DNA of 64,000 nt, from positions 1 to 64,000 of the forward strand of contig NZ_QZWZ01000006.1 in assembly GCF_003601975.1 (NCBI RefSeq). The letters are read 5' to 3'. A program made the translations under genes and the position numbers. The first letter of the stretch is position 1. Each line of letters opens with the position of its first letter. This document shows, one piece after another, positions 34,707 through 43,965 of this stretch. The notes under the pieces are model-generated. The model had not been told where the DNA came from and did not search any database. It was given only the letters and a program-made list of their open reading frames with translations. This DNA is from Mesorhizobium waimense. Lineage in GTDB: Bacteria; Pseudomonadota; Alphaproteobacteria; Rhizobiales; Rhizobiaceae.

Positions 34707-36023
34707 ATGCGCAAGACAATGACCAGCCTGCTTGCTGGTATCGGCTTAGTGCTCGCCTGCGGAACGTCCGTCTATGCGCAGGACAAGGAACTCACCATCT
34801 TCTGGGCGGAATGGGATCCGGCCAACTATCTGCAGGAACTCGGCAACGAGTACGAGAAGGAAACGGGCGTCAAGATCACGGTGGAAACCACGCCGTGGCC
34901 CGACTTCCAGACCAAGGCCTTCACCGAGTTCAACGCCCATGGCGACGCCTATGATATGGTCGTCGGCGACTCGCAATGGCTCGGTGCCGGCTCGACCGGT
35001 GGCCACTATGTCGACCTGACCGACTTCTTCAACAAGCACAAGGTCGGCGAAGTGATGGCACCGGCGACGGTGAAATACTATGCCGAATACCCGGGCGGCA
35101 GCAGCAAGTACTGGGCCATTCCGCTAGAAGGCGACGCCGTCGGCTGGTCCTATCGCAAGGACTGGTTCGAAGACCCCAAGGAAAAGGAAGCCTTCAAGGC
35201 CAAGTATGGCTACGATCTCGACGTGCCGAAGGATTTCAAGGCGCTGCGAGACATCGCCGAATTCTTCCACCGGCCGGATCAGAAACGTTACGGCATCGCC
35301 ATCTACACCGACAATTCGTATGACGCGATGGCAATGGGCTTCGAAAACGCGCTGTTCTCCTTTGGCGGTGAGCTGGGTGACTATAAGACTTACAAGGTCG
35401 ATGGCTTCATCAACTCCGACAAGGCGATCGCGGCGCTCGACGCCTACAAGGAACTCTACACGTTCACGCCTCCGGGCTGGGCCAAGTCGTTCTTCGTCGA
35501 GGACAATCAGGCGATCACTGAAAACCTGGCGGCGATGAGCATGAACTACTTCGCGTTCTTCCCCTCGCTGATCAACGAGGCGTCGAACCCGAACGCCAAG
35601 AACACCGGCTTCTTCGCTAACCCTGCCGGACCTGGCGGCGATCAGTTCGCGGCCCTTGGCGGCCAGGGCATCTCCATCGTCTCCTACTCGCAGAAGCAGG
35701 ACGAGGCGGTGAAGTTCCTCGAATGGTTCATCAAGGACGAGACCCAGAAGAAGTGGGCGGCGCTCGGCGGCTATACCTGCAGCGCCGCGGTGCTGAAGTC
35801 GCCCGAGTTCCAGAACGCCACGCCCTATAACAAGGCCTTCTACGAGACCATGTTCAAGGTGAAGGACTTCTGGGCGGTGCCTGAATACGCCGAACTGCTG
35901 CAGCAGCTCAACCAGCGCATCTATCCCTACGTGATCGGCGGACCTGGCACTGCCAAGGAAACGCTGGACGCGCTGGCCGCCGACTGGAACGCGACCTTCA
36001 AGAAATACGGCCGCGGCCAATAA
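34707..36023 (+). CDS. sugar ABC transporter substrate-binding protein (family 1)
   Basis: This 438-residue periplasmic protein has a Sec signal (MTSLLAGIGLVLACGTSVYAQ). The mature N-terminus LTIFWAEWDPANYLQELGNE and the segment MVVGDSQWLGAGSTGGHYVD are typical of family 1 carbohydrate-binding proteins. ATG 34707 follows GGGAGG. It is the first gene of a sugar import operon; a terminator-like hairpin right after its stop should give more binding protein than permease. The sugar is not evident. Shared operators link it to the catabolic genes near 51 kb. Confidence 0.92.
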   Translation: MRKTMTSLLAGIGLVLACGTSVYAQDKELTIFWAEWDPANYLQELGNEYEKETGVKITVETTPWPDFQTKAFTEFNAHGDAYDMVVGDSQWLGAGSTGGHYVDLTDFFNKHKVGEVMAPATVKYYAEYPGGSSKYWAIPLEGDAVGWSYRKDWFEDPKEKEAFKAKYGYDLDVPKDFKALRDIAEFFHRPDQKRYGIAIYTDNSYDAMAMGFENALFSFGGELGDYKTYKVDGFINSDKAIAALDAYKELYTFTPPGWAKSFFVEDNQAITENLAAMSMNYFAFFPSLINEASNPNAKNTGFFANPAGPGGDQFAALGGQGISIVSYSQKQDEAVKFLEWFIKDETQKKWAALGGYTCSAAVLKSPEFQNATPYNKAFYETMFKVKDFWAVPEYAELLQQLNQRIYPYVIGGPGTAKETLDALAADWNATFKKYGRGQ

Positions 36024-36036
36024 AAGTCATGCCTGA

Positions 36037-36072
36037 CGGAGGAGGCCTTCGCGCCTCCTCCGTTTGTTTTTT
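36037..36072 (+). terminator. attenuator/terminator after the sugar-binding-protein gene
   Basis: CGGAGGAGGC (36037-36046) pairs perfectly with GCCTCCTCCG (36053-36062) over a 6-base loop and is followed by TTTGTTTTTT. This is a strong Rho-independent structure placed inside the operon, 14 bp after the binding-protein stop. Confidence 0.85.
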
Positions 36073-36091
36073 AAGAATCTGGAGCAGGGTT

Positions 36092-36997
36092 TTGGCGACC
36101 ACGATGATCACGACGCTGGACAGGTCCTCGCGGGCCGCTGCCCGCGGCCTCAGCGACATTTCGATCCGCAATCTCTTCATCATCCCGACGATCCTGTTCT
36201 TGATCGTCTTCAACATCTTCCCGCTGATCTATTCGCTGGGCTATTCCTTCACCGATTTCCGCGCCTCGACCAATGCGCCGGCGAATTTCATCGGGCTGCA
36301 AAATTATCGCGACCTGCTCAACGATCCCTATGTCTGGTTGAACTTCGCCATCACCGCGAAATACGTCATCATCTCGGTCGCCGGACAGCTGCTCGTCGGT
36401 TTTGGCGTCGCCATGCTACTCAACCGCGACATTCCGCTGAAGGGATTGCTGACGACGCTGCTCCTGCTGCCGATGATGCTGTCGATGGCGGTGGTCGGCC
36501 TGTTCTGGAAGCTGCTCTACGACCCCTCCTTCGGCATCATCAACTACGCGCTCGGCCTCGGCACCTTCGAATGGCTGTCGGATCCGAACATGGCGCTTTA
36601 TGCGGTGGCGCTGACCGACATCTGGATGTGGTCGCCCTTCGTCATGCTCTTGTCACTGGCCGGTCTCTCGGCGGTGCCGAAGCATCTCTACGAAGCCGCC
36701 GCCATCGATCGTGCCGGGCCGTTCTACACCTTCTTCCGCATCACGCTGCCGCTGGTCGCGCCGATCCTGATGATCGCGGTCATCTTCCGCACCATGGAAG
36801 CGTTCAAGACCTTCGACCTTGCCTACATCCTGACCAGCCAGCCGACGGCCGAACTGATCTCGATCCGGCTCTACAAGATGGCGTTCCAGGAATGGCAGAC
36901 GGGGCGCTCCTGCGCGATGGCCTACATTGTGCTGATCATGGTGCTGGCGATCACCAATATCTACGTCAAATACCTCAACAAGGTGAAGGAGCGCTGA
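36092..36997 (+). CDS. sugar ABC permease (MalF/UgpA type)
   Basis: This 301-residue inner-membrane protein has about six segments, starting with IRNLFIIPTILFLIVFNIFP, and the EAA loop YEAAAIDRAGPFYTFFRITL. The TTG at 36092 is chosen because GGAG lies 7 bp upstream; an ATG at 36029 in the same frame falls ahead of the terminator hairpin and is unlikely. It works with the permease starting at 36999. Confidence 0.9.
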   Translation: MATTMITTLDRSSRAAARGLSDISIRNLFIIPTILFLIVFNIFPLIYSLGYSFTDFRASTNAPANFIGLQNYRDLLNDPYVWLNFAITAKYVIISVAGQLLVGFGVAMLLNRDIPLKGLLTTLLLLPMMLSMAVVGLFWKLLYDPSFGIINYALGLGTFEWLSDPNMALYAVALTDIWMWSPFVMLLSLAGLSAVPKHLYEAAAIDRAGPFYTFFRITLPLVAPILMIAVIFRTMEAFKTFDLAYILTSQPTAELISIRLYKMAFQEWQTGRSCAMAYIVLIMVLAITNIYVKYLNKVKER

Positions 36998-36998
36998 C

Positions 36999-37958
36999 AT
37001 GGCCGCCGTCCGCACTTCTTCCGAAATCGGCTTCAACCGTGCGGCAATCGTCGCGGTGCTGGTGGTGACGATCATCTTCCTAGCGCCGATCTACTGGATC
37101 GCCTCGACGGCGTTCAAGCCGCGCAATCTCGCGACCACGATCCCGCCGACGGTGGTCTTCCAGCCGGAGATATCGCCCTTCGTCAAGCTGTTCGCCAAGC
37201 GTTCGCAACTGCGCAGTCCGCCGACGCCCGAAGAGTATGCGGCGGCTCCGTGGTGGGAACGCGTCGTCTTCAATGGCGGCGAAAAGATCGTTCGCGACGG
37301 CAAGGGCGAGGTGCAGTGGTCGGGCTATCCGAGCCGCTTCATGAACTCGCTGATCGTCGCCATCACCTCGACGGTGCTGGCCGTCGGCATGGGCACTTTT
37401 ACCGCCTACGGGTTTTCGCGCTTCAGGGTGAAGGGGGAGGCGGACCTGCTGTTCTTCATCCTGTCGACGCGCATGCTGCCGCCGGTGGTGGTCGCCATTC
37501 CGATGTTCCTGATGTACCGGGCAGTCGGTCTCAACGATTCCCATCTCGGCCTGATCATCCTCTACACCGCCTTCAACCTGTCCTTCTCGGTCTGGCTGAT
37601 GAAAGGGTTCATGGACGAGATACCGAAGGAATATGAGGAAGCGGCGCTGGTCGACGGCTACACGCGCATGGAAGCCTTCTTCAAGATCGTGCTACCCGAG
37701 GCAGCAACCGGCATCGCCGCGACCGCCGTCTTCTGCTTTATCACGGCGTGGAACGAATATGCCTTCGCTTTGATCATGACCAGCCGGCGCGCCCAGACAG
37801 CACCCCCCTTCATCCCCAGCCAGGTCGGCTCCGGCCTGCCGGACTGGTCGGTGATCGCCGCCGGAACCTTCCTGTTCCTGCTGCCGGTCGCGATCTTCAC
37901 CTTCCTGCTTCGCAACCATCTTCTGCGCGGCATGTCGTTTGGAGCGATCCGCAAATGA
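36999..37958 (+). CDS. sugar ABC permease (MalG/UgpE type)
   Basis: This 319-residue inner-membrane protein starts 1 bp after the previous stop. It has an N-terminal membrane segment, a long periplasmic loop (about 45-105) and the EAA loop YEEAALVDGYTRMEAFFKIV. It is the second half of the sugar channel. Its end overlaps a small membrane-protein gene by ATGA. Confidence 0.9.
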   Translation: MAAVRTSSEIGFNRAAIVAVLVVTIIFLAPIYWIASTAFKPRNLATTIPPTVVFQPEISPFVKLFAKRSQLRSPPTPEEYAAAPWWERVVFNGGEKIVRDGKGEVQWSGYPSRFMNSLIVAITSTVLAVGMGTFTAYGFSRFRVKGEADLLFFILSTRMLPPVVVAIPMFLMYRAVGLNDSHLGLIILYTAFNLSFSVWLMKGFMDEIPKEYEEAALVDGYTRMEAFFKIVLPEAATGIAATAVFCFITAWNEYAFALIMTSRRAQTAPPFIPSQVGSGLPDWSVIAAGTFLFLLPVAIFTFLLRNHLLRGMSFGAIRK

Positions 37959-38191
37959 GCTTTCGCGCCATCAACCAGAAATACCTGGAACCCGGCTCGC
38001 AGATCCTGATGGTGCTTGGCATCATCGCGCTCTGCCAGCCCTGGAACATGCTGCTGCACAGCTATGGAGTGACCATCATCCTGATCGGGCTGATCGGCTT
38101 CAACATCACGTCGAAGATCGCGCCGGAGGAAGAGGCCGGCACCGGTCATGGCGCAGATGCGCAGGCGCGAAATCCGGGAGCACAGCATTGA
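37955..38191 (+). CDS. small membrane protein in sugar ABC operon
   Basis: This 78-residue protein begins MSFRAINQKYLEPGSQILMV. It has two hydrophobic stretches (ILMVLGIIALCQPWNMLL and GVTIILIGLIGFNI) and a charged tail rich in Glu, Gly and Ala. Overlaps of ATGA with the permease and TTGA with the ATPase show that it is translated as part of the operon. It is too short to be a permease. An accessory or assembly role in the transporter is inferred; I do not recognise the family. Confidence 0.75.
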   Translation: MSFRAINQKYLEPGSQILMVLGIIALCQPWNMLLHSYGVTIILIGLIGFNITSKIAPEEEAGTGHGADAQARNPGAQH

Positions 38192-39291
38192 CCCAGATCG
38201 AGCTTCGCGGCGTGCAGAAATATTTCGGCGCCGTCCAGGTCATCAAGGACCTCAACCTCAAGATCGACGACAACGAGTTCATCGTGCTGCTCGGCCAGTC
38301 CGGCTGCGGCAAGACGACGACGCTGCGCGCCATTGCCGGGCTGGAGACGATCGACGGCGGCGACATCCTCATCGACGGCAAGCCGGTGCAGCATCTCAAG
38401 GCCGCCGACCGCGACATCGCCATGGTGTTCCAGTCGTTCTCGCTCTATCCGCATATGAGCGTCTACGAGAACATCGCCTTTCCGCTGCGGGCAACGCGCA
38501 AGAGCAAGGCGGAGATCGACCAGGAAGTGCGCTCGGTCGCCAAGACGCTGCAGATCACCGACCTGCTGGCGAAGAAGCCGTCGGCGCTGTCGGGCGGCGA
38601 CATGCAGCGCGTCGCCATCGGCCGGGCGCTGGTGCGGCGTCCCAAGGCGATGCTGATGGACGAACCGATCGGCGCGCTCGACGCCAAGCTGCGCGAGGAG
38701 ATGCGGGCCGAGATCAAGCGGCTGCACATCAAGCAGGGCTCGACCAGTATCTACGTCACCCACGACCAGATCGAGGCGATGAGCCTCGCCGATCGCATCG
38801 TCATCATGCATGAGGGCGTGCTGCAGCAGGTGGGTTCTCCGGACGACGTCTATTCGCATCCGGCCAATCTGTTCGTGGCGCAGTTCGTCGGCAGCCCGGT
38901 GATGAATGTCGCCGAGGCGTCGGTCACCGAGAAGGCCTCGGCCGCTTCGGTCACGCTCGGTGACGCGGCCGCCGGCTTCGAGTTCCCGCGCGCGCTTTTG
39001 TCGAAGCTCAACGGCCATGCCGGCGACAAGCTTGCGCTCGGCATCCGGCCGGAAGGGGTGATCGTGCGCCATGAGGCGGCGGAAGGCTTCCTGCCGGTCG
39101 AGACGCAGATCGTCGAGCCGCTCGGATCCTTCGACATCGTCGACATCAAGGTCGGCTCCAAGATGCTGCGCGCGCGCACCAAAAGCGGCTTCGTCAGCGG
39201 GCCGGGCGAAAAGGTCTTTGCCAGGATCGATCCGGCGCAGGCGCATTTCTTCGACGTGGCGAGCGGCAGGTCGCTCGGAGTGAGACTCTGA
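38188..39291 (+). CDS. sugar ABC ATPase 1 (MalK/UgpC type)
   Basis: This 367-residue ATPase has Walker A GQSGCGKTT (36-44), Q-loop MVFQSFSLYPH, signature LSGGDMQR (134-141), Walker B AMLMDEP, the switch His in VTHDQIEAMS, and a C-terminal regulatory TOBE domain. The start is TTG 38188 overlapping the previous stop, with CGGGAG upstream. It probably forms a heterodimer with the ATPase that follows. Confidence 0.9.
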   Translation: MTQIELRGVQKYFGAVQVIKDLNLKIDDNEFIVLLGQSGCGKTTTLRAIAGLETIDGGDILIDGKPVQHLKAADRDIAMVFQSFSLYPHMSVYENIAFPLRATRKSKAEIDQEVRSVAKTLQITDLLAKKPSALSGGDMQRVAIGRALVRRPKAMLMDEPIGALDAKLREEMRAEIKRLHIKQGSTSIYVTHDQIEAMSLADRIVIMHEGVLQQVGSPDDVYSHPANLFVAQFVGSPVMNVAEASVTEKASAASVTLGDAAAGFEFPRALLSKLNGHAGDKLALGIRPEGVIVRHEAAEGFLPVETQIVEPLGSFDIVDIKVGSKMLRARTKSGFVSGPGEKVFARIDPAQAHFFDVASGRSLGVRL

Positions 39292-40394
39292 TGGCCCACA
39301 TCCAGCTGAAAAACATCTCGAAGAGCTTCGGCAATCACACGGCGCTCACCGGGCTTAATCTAGAGATCGCCGACGGCGAGTTCTTCGTGCTGCTCGGCGA
39401 GACCGGCGCCGGCAAGACGACGACGCTGCGCATGATCGCCGGGCTGGAAAAGCCGAGCGAGGGCCAGGTCTTCATCGACGGCGTCGACGTTGCCGACTGG
39501 GGTGCGGCCGAGCGCGACGTGGCGCTGGTGCTGCAGCAATATTCGCTCTATCCGCGCTACACGGTGCGCGAGAACCTCGAATTTCCGCTGAAGCCGAAGA
39601 TCCGCCGGTTGCCCGATGCCGAGATCAAGGATCGCGTCGACCGCGCGGCCAGGACGCTGCGCATCGAGCATCTGCTCGACCGCAAGACCGACCGGCTCTC
39701 GGGCGGCGAGATGCAGCGCGTCTCCATCGGCCGCGCCATCGTGCGCAAGCCGCGCGTGTTCCTGATGGACGAGCCGCTGTCGGCGCTCGACGCCAAATTG
39801 CGCGAAGCCCTGCGCACCGAACTGAAGAATTTGCAGATGCAGCTTGGCGCCACCTTCCTGTTCGTCACCCACGACCAGATCGAGGCGATGTCGATGGGCG
39901 ACAAGGTCGGTGTGCTCAACCACGGCCGCATCGTCCAGACCGGCACGCCGCAGGAGATCTACAACAATCCGCGCGACACTTATGTGGCGAGCTTCGTCGG
40001 CTCGCCGCCAATGAACCTCATCGACGGCAGGCTGGTCGACAACCGCGCGGTGATGGCGCCGATGAATTTCGAACTGCCGTTCTCAGGGGGAACCAGGACT
40101 TCTTGGGGGTTGAACTCGGGCGGCGCGACCGACGGTCGCCCGCTTGTCTTCGGCATCCGTCCCGAGGACGTCTATCTGGAGAGCGGTGCGCCGGTCGAGG
40201 CGCGCGTCCATGATGTCGAGAACCATGGCGTCGAAAAAATCCTGACGCTCAGGGTCGGCGACACGATGCTGCGTGCCACGGTACCGGCGAGGACCGATGT
40301 CGAGATCGAGCAACCGGTGCGCTTCGCCTGGAATCCGGACAAGGTGGTGCTGTTCGACAAGGGCAGCGGGATAAGCCTACGCCACGCCAGCTAG
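39291..40394 (+). CDS. sugar ABC ATPase 2 (MalK/UgpC type)
   Basis: This 367-residue ATPase has Walker A GETGAGKTT, Q-loop LQQYSLYPR, signature LSGGEMQR, Walker B VFLMDEP and switch His VTHDQIEAMS, then a TOBE domain. The ATG overlaps the stop of ATPase 1 (TGATG). Having two distinct ATPases of equal length in one carbohydrate operon is less common than a single MalK homodimer and suggests an asymmetric pair. Confidence 0.9.
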   Translation: MAHIQLKNISKSFGNHTALTGLNLEIADGEFFVLLGETGAGKTTTLRMIAGLEKPSEGQVFIDGVDVADWGAAERDVALVLQQYSLYPRYTVRENLEFPLKPKIRRLPDAEIKDRVDRAARTLRIEHLLDRKTDRLSGGEMQRVSIGRAIVRKPRVFLMDEPLSALDAKLREALRTELKNLQMQLGATFLFVTHDQIEAMSMGDKVGVLNHGRIVQTGTPQEIYNNPRDTYVASFVGSPPMNLIDGRLVDNRAVMAPMNFELPFSGGTRTSWGLNSGGATDGRPLVFGIRPEDVYLESGAPVEARVHDVENHGVEKILTLRVGDTMLRATVPARTDVEIEQPVRFAWNPDKVVLFDKGSGISLRHAS

Positions 40395-40433
40395 TCCGCG
40401 GATTTCTTGCGCGACGGTATCGCCGACCGGCCG

Positions 40434-40865
40434 CTATTTCGGGAAGTAGGTCTCGTAAGGCGTGTCGTTGATCAAAAGTATCACGCACTCGGTGTCCGAT
40501 AGGCACGCATCGTCGTGCATCTCATTGGCCTTCTGGGTCCAATACGATCCGGGGGGCAGCTCGACCTTGGTCGCTTCGCCGCCGTCCATCTGCCAATGCG
40601 CCCAGAGCCCCTTTATGACCACCGCGCGATAGTCCGCTGTGTGCGCATGAACCGGCGCACGCCAGTTGCCGGGAACCTTGAGCAAAGTCCCCGCCGGACC
40701 TTTGGCCCGTTCGCCCCATAGCGGCCCGAGCCGATGCGGCTGGTCGGGCACTTCGGCGACATAGGGGATGTTGTCGGCCGGCAGGTAGCTGTCTTCAAGG
40801 GCAAGTGCCCGTCCCGGAATGAAGGACAGGGCGGCGAGAGCAAACAATACAGAACGTCTGGCCAT
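40434..40865 (-). CDS. secreted DUF4437-like cupin
   Basis: This 143-residue protein has a signal peptide (RSVLFALAALSFIPGRALAL) and a cupin-like domain with VHAHTADYRAVVIKGLWAHW, LPPGSYWTQKANEMHD and a Cys pair (DACLSDTEC) near the end. ATG 40865 follows GGAGGA. It resembles periplasmic DUF4437 proteins of unknown role. It converges with the sugar ABC operon and appears to be transcribed alone. Confidence 0.75.
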   Translation of the reverse strand: MARRSVLFALAALSFIPGRALALEDSYLPADNIPYVAEVPDQPHRLGPLWGERAKGPAGTLLKVPGNWRAPVHAHTADYRAVVIKGLWAHWQMDGGEATKVELPPGSYWTQKANEMHDDACLSDTECVILLINDTPYETYFPK

Positions 40866-40971
40866 AGCGGTTTCCTCCGCCGGCCAGATTATTCGCCGGA
40901 CGTCGCAGGGCAATGACGCTCCGTCCAAAAGGCTTGGCAATTCCTCCAGGGCAGGGGCGGCGCCGCGGCGT

Positions 40972-41943
40972 CTAGGACTCGTGGTCGCTGGCGCCGGTGT
41001 TGCGCAGATGGCTCGGCGCCACGCCCATGACCCGCTTGAAGGCACGGCTGAAGGACGCTTCCGAATCGTAGCCCAGTTTGGCCGCAGCGACGGATACCCT
41101 CATCCCATCTCGGGCCAACCATTGCCGCGCCTGGTGCATGCGCACCCGCGAGACATATTTTGCCGGCGTCTCACCGACCACGGTGGCGAAGCGCTGGGCG
41201 AAGGCGGAGCGCGAGGCTCCCATTGTCCGCGCCAGCGCTTCGACCGTCCAATCGCGGTCCGGCTGCAGGTGAATGGCGGCCAACACCTTGCCGACATCCG
41301 GGTTCCTTACCGCGGCGATCCATCCGGTGGCGTCGCCGCAGCCATTCTCCACCCAGGAGCGGATGATCGTCGCGGCGAGCACATCGGCAAGGCGTGCCAG
41401 GATGCCGCCCGATCCGACCCGGTCCATCGTCACTTCGCCGGCCATGGCATCGAGCAGATGCTGGATGCCGGGCGCATTCGCCATCAGTTCATGCGCGCGC
41501 ATCAGGTCGGGCATCATGTCCAGAAGCGGATGCGATCCGTCGAGGTTGAAATGCATGCTGCCACAGAACAGCAAGGTCTTGGGGCCGCCGCACTCGTTGG
41601 AGACGTCATAGATGTTCTCGCACACCGGCTCGATGCTGTAGCGACCGATCGGTACCGCGGGCACGCCCGGCGCGCTGGCCAGAACGTGCTCGTCGCCGCG
41701 CGGGATCAGCAGCGCATCGCCCACCGTCAGTTCGATCCATTCCTTCGCCGGCGACAGCAGCCAGCAGCCCTGCTGGCCGATGAAGTGGAAGCGCGCCGCC
41801 TTCTGCGCCGGGAAGGATACGGCCCAGGGTTCACCCAGCACACAGCGGCCATAGTCAACGCCATCAAGACGCAAGCCGCGCAGCATGTCGCTGAGCGGAT
41901 CGCCGGAACCCGGTAGCGCAGTTTTGGACGAATTGTAATTCAT
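40972..41943 (-). CDS. AraC family regulator with N-terminal cupin-type domain
   Basis: This 323-residue regulator has an N-terminal AraC ligand domain (residues ~15-190, including LTVGDALLIPRGDEHVL). The C-terminus carries two helix-turn-helix units (TVEALARTMGASRSAFAQRF and VAAAKLGYDSEASFSRAFKR). ATG 41943 is used; ATG 41985 is possible. It is divergent from an MFS exporter with a short gap, so it probably controls that gene. This arrangement is common for drug or metabolite efflux. Confidence 0.88.
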   Translation of the reverse strand: MNYNSSKTALPGSGDPLSDMLRGLRLDGVDYGRCVLGEPWAVSFPAQKAARFHFIGQQGCWLLSPAKEWIELTVGDALLIPRGDEHVLASAPGVPAVPIGRYSIEPVCENIYDVSNECGGPKTLLFCGSMHFNLDGSHPLLDMMPDLMRAHELMANAPGIQHLLDAMAGEVTMDRVGSGGILARLADVLAATIIRSWVENGCGDATGWIAAVRNPDVGKVLAAIHLQPDRDWTVEALARTMGASRSAFAQRFATVVGETPAKYVSRVRMHQARQWLARDGMRVSVAAAKLGYDSEASFSRAFKRVMGVAPSHLRNTGASDHES

Positions 41944-42033
41944 TCCGGTGTTTCTAGCATGGAAACTCCAGATTGTCACTCCCATGTTGCAGTGCAGCCA
42001 AATGGTGCGCCGCAACCAAACCGGAGATCCATC

Positions 42034-43248
42034 ATGACCGAACCCGCGACAGGCGTCATCGACGCCGCCGTTCTCGACTCTTCCGAATCCGACGAACGAT
42101 CCGAGCCGGCGTGGGGCGCGGTTGTGTCGCTTGCGCTGGGCGTTTTCGGCCTGGTGACCGCCGAATTCCTGCCCGCCAGCCTGCTGACGCGGCTGGCGCA
42201 GGATCTCGGCATCACCGAAGGTGCGGCCGGGCAAGCGGTGACGGCGACGGCCGTCGTCGGCGCGATCGCCGCACCCACCATGGCCATCGTCACCAAGCGG
42301 CTCGATCGCAGGCTGGTCATGTGGGGGCTGACGATACTCCTGATCGTCTCCAACCTGCTCGCCGCCTTCGCGTCATCGCTTCCCGTTCTGCTTGCGGCCC
42401 GCGTCGTTCTTGGCGTCGCCCTCGGCGGCTTCTGGTCGATGTCGGCGGCCATGGCGATGCGGCTGGTGCCGATGCGGCTGATGCCGCGCGCCATGTCGAT
42501 CATCCTCACCGGCGTTTCGGTCGCCACCGTCACCGCGGCCCCGGTGGGCGCCTATGTCGGCGATGTCTGGGGCTGGCGGACCGCTTTTATGATCGCGGCG
42601 ATTGTCGGCGCGCTGGCGCTGCTGGTGCAGATCGCAACGCTTCCAAAGCTGCCGCCGGCCGGCGTGGCAAGTTTCAGCACCTTGCTGGAGGTGCTGAAGC
42701 GGCCGATGATCAGGGTGGCGCTGCTGGTCGTGCTGCTGGTCGCCTCAGGGCACTTTGCCGGCTTCACCTATGTGCGCCCGTATCTGGAGCAGGTTCCCGT
42801 CCTGCCGATCGAAACGATCTCGCTCGTGCTTCTGGCTTACGGCATCGGCGGCTTCTTCGGCAATTTCGCCGGCGGCTTCATGGCCGAGCGCAGCCTCAAG
42901 ACGGCGGTCGGTCTGGCACCGCTGCTCATCGCCTTGTCGGCCCTGGTGCTGCTAACGCTCGGCGCCTCGCCGGTGACGGCGGCGGTCGCGGTCGCCGCCT
43001 GGGGCTTTGCCTTCGGCGCCGTGCCGGTCGGCCTGCAGACCTGGCTGGTGCGCGCAGCGCCCGACCAGGCCGAGAGCGCCGGCGGGCTGATGGTGGCGAC
43101 GTTCCAGGTGGCGATCGCGCTGGGCGCGGTGTTTGGCGGATTGCTGGTCGATCACGCCGGCGTCGCCAGCGCCTTTGCCTATTGCGGTACGGCGACGCTG
43201 CTGGCGGCGCTGGTTACCTTCCTGCTCGGCCCGAAGCGCGCAAGCTAG
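42034..43248 (+). CDS. MFS transporter (AraJ/NepI-like exporter)
   Basis: This 404-residue protein has 12 predicted membrane segments. The N-terminal half contains FLPASLLTRLAQDLGITEGA and the cytoplasmic motif TKRLDRRLVMWG. It belongs to the drug:H+ or metabolite efflux group (AraJ, NepI, YdhP). ATG 42034 follows CCGGAG by 7 bp. It is divergent from the AraC gene. The substrate is unknown. Confidence 0.88.
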   Translation: MTEPATGVIDAAVLDSSESDERSEPAWGAVVSLALGVFGLVTAEFLPASLLTRLAQDLGITEGAAGQAVTATAVVGAIAAPTMAIVTKRLDRRLVMWGLTILLIVSNLLAAFASSLPVLLAARVVLGVALGGFWSMSAAMAMRLVPMRLMPRAMSIILTGVSVATVTAAPVGAYVGDVWGWRTAFMIAAIVGALALLVQIATLPKLPPAGVASFSTLLEVLKRPMIRVALLVVLLVASGHFAGFTYVRPYLEQVPVLPIETISLVLLAYGIGGFFGNFAGGFMAERSLKTAVGLAPLLIALSALVLLTLGASPVTAAVAVAAWGFAFGAVPVGLQTWLVRAAPDQAESAGGLMVATFQVAIALGAVFGGLLVDHAGVASAFAYCGTATLLAALVTFLLGPKRAS

Positions 43249-43298
43249 GTCAGCTTTCGACGCTCGACGCCTTCCACATCAATCGGCCCGATACTCGG

Positions 43299-43868
43299 CT
43301 ACGGGTTTCGGGCCGAAAGCGCCACCACGAAACGCTTCAGGCTGTGCTCGACATAGGCAGTCAGCTCCATGTCGGGGTCAAAACTCCACCACAGCAGAGA
43401 ACCCTGCCAATGGGACGCCATCAGCAGGCCGATATCTTCGGGCATGTCGGGCACGTCGGCGAAGCAGCCGGCGAGCACCTTGCTCAGCACCGCCTTCCAG
43501 GCGGCGCCGCGCGCCCGCAGCACGGGATCGCGCAGATCCTCGCGCAGGACGAGCAGACCTTGGGCATAGGATTCGATATCGCCGTAGCCTTTGGACAAGG
43601 CGACGAGCAACTGGATGGCCCCGGCCGGAGTTTTCGGAATCGAGCCGGCGAGATCCTCGGTTTTTCGGTCGAGCCCATCCCAGGCGTAAAGCAAAGTGCG
43701 TTGCTTCAGCTGTGCCTTGCTCTTGAAGCGCTGCACCAGCGTCGACCCCGAGAGACCACATGCCCGCGCCAGCCGCTCGAAGGTCAGCGCTTCCGGGCCA
43801 TCGGAATGGATCAGCCGGTACGCGGCCTCCAGCACCTGCTCGTCGGGTTGGGTTTTTGGTCGGGTCAT
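43299..43868 (-). CDS. TetR family regulator
   Basis: This 189-residue protein has an N-terminal helix-turn-helix (LTFERLARACGLSGSTLVQR, then FKSKAQLKQRTLLYAW) and an all-helical ligand domain. It is divergent from the short-chain dehydrogenase at 43966. The shared gap holds AATGATCATT overlapping a promoter, so repression of that enzyme is likely. Confidence 0.87.
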   Translation of the reverse strand: MTRPKTQPDEQVLEAAYRLIHSDGPEALTFERLARACGLSGSTLVQRFKSKAQLKQRTLLYAWDGLDRKTEDLAGSIPKTPAGAIQLLVALSKGYGDIESYAQGLLVLREDLRDPVLRARGAAWKAVLSKVLAGCFADVPDMPEDIGLLMASHWQGSLLWWSFDPDMELTAYVEHSLKRFVVALSARNP

Positions 43869-43869
43869 C

Positions 43870-43910
43870 TTGACACCTAATTATAAACGAATGATCATTT
43901 ATAAATGATT
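43870..43910 (+). promoter_or_regulatory. promoter and palindromic operator for the SDR gene
   Basis: TTGACA (43870-43875) and GATCAT (43893-43898) are 17 bp apart. The perfect 10-bp palindrome AATGATCATT (43890-43899) covers the -10 box, and TATAAACGAATGAT / TATAAATGATT form an approximate direct repeat. This is a good candidate site for the divergent TetR protein. Confidence 0.55.
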
Positions 43911-43965
43911 GGAGAGGCGAGAGCCAGTCCGGTTTGTTCGATGAGTCGCTTTTTGGGAGGGGTTC

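Noticed and set aside
36029..36091. Upstream ATG of the sugar permease (MPDGGGLRASS...)
   Set aside because: These codons are the terminator hairpin itself; the TTG at 36092 has a proper ribosome site and a normal permease N-terminus.
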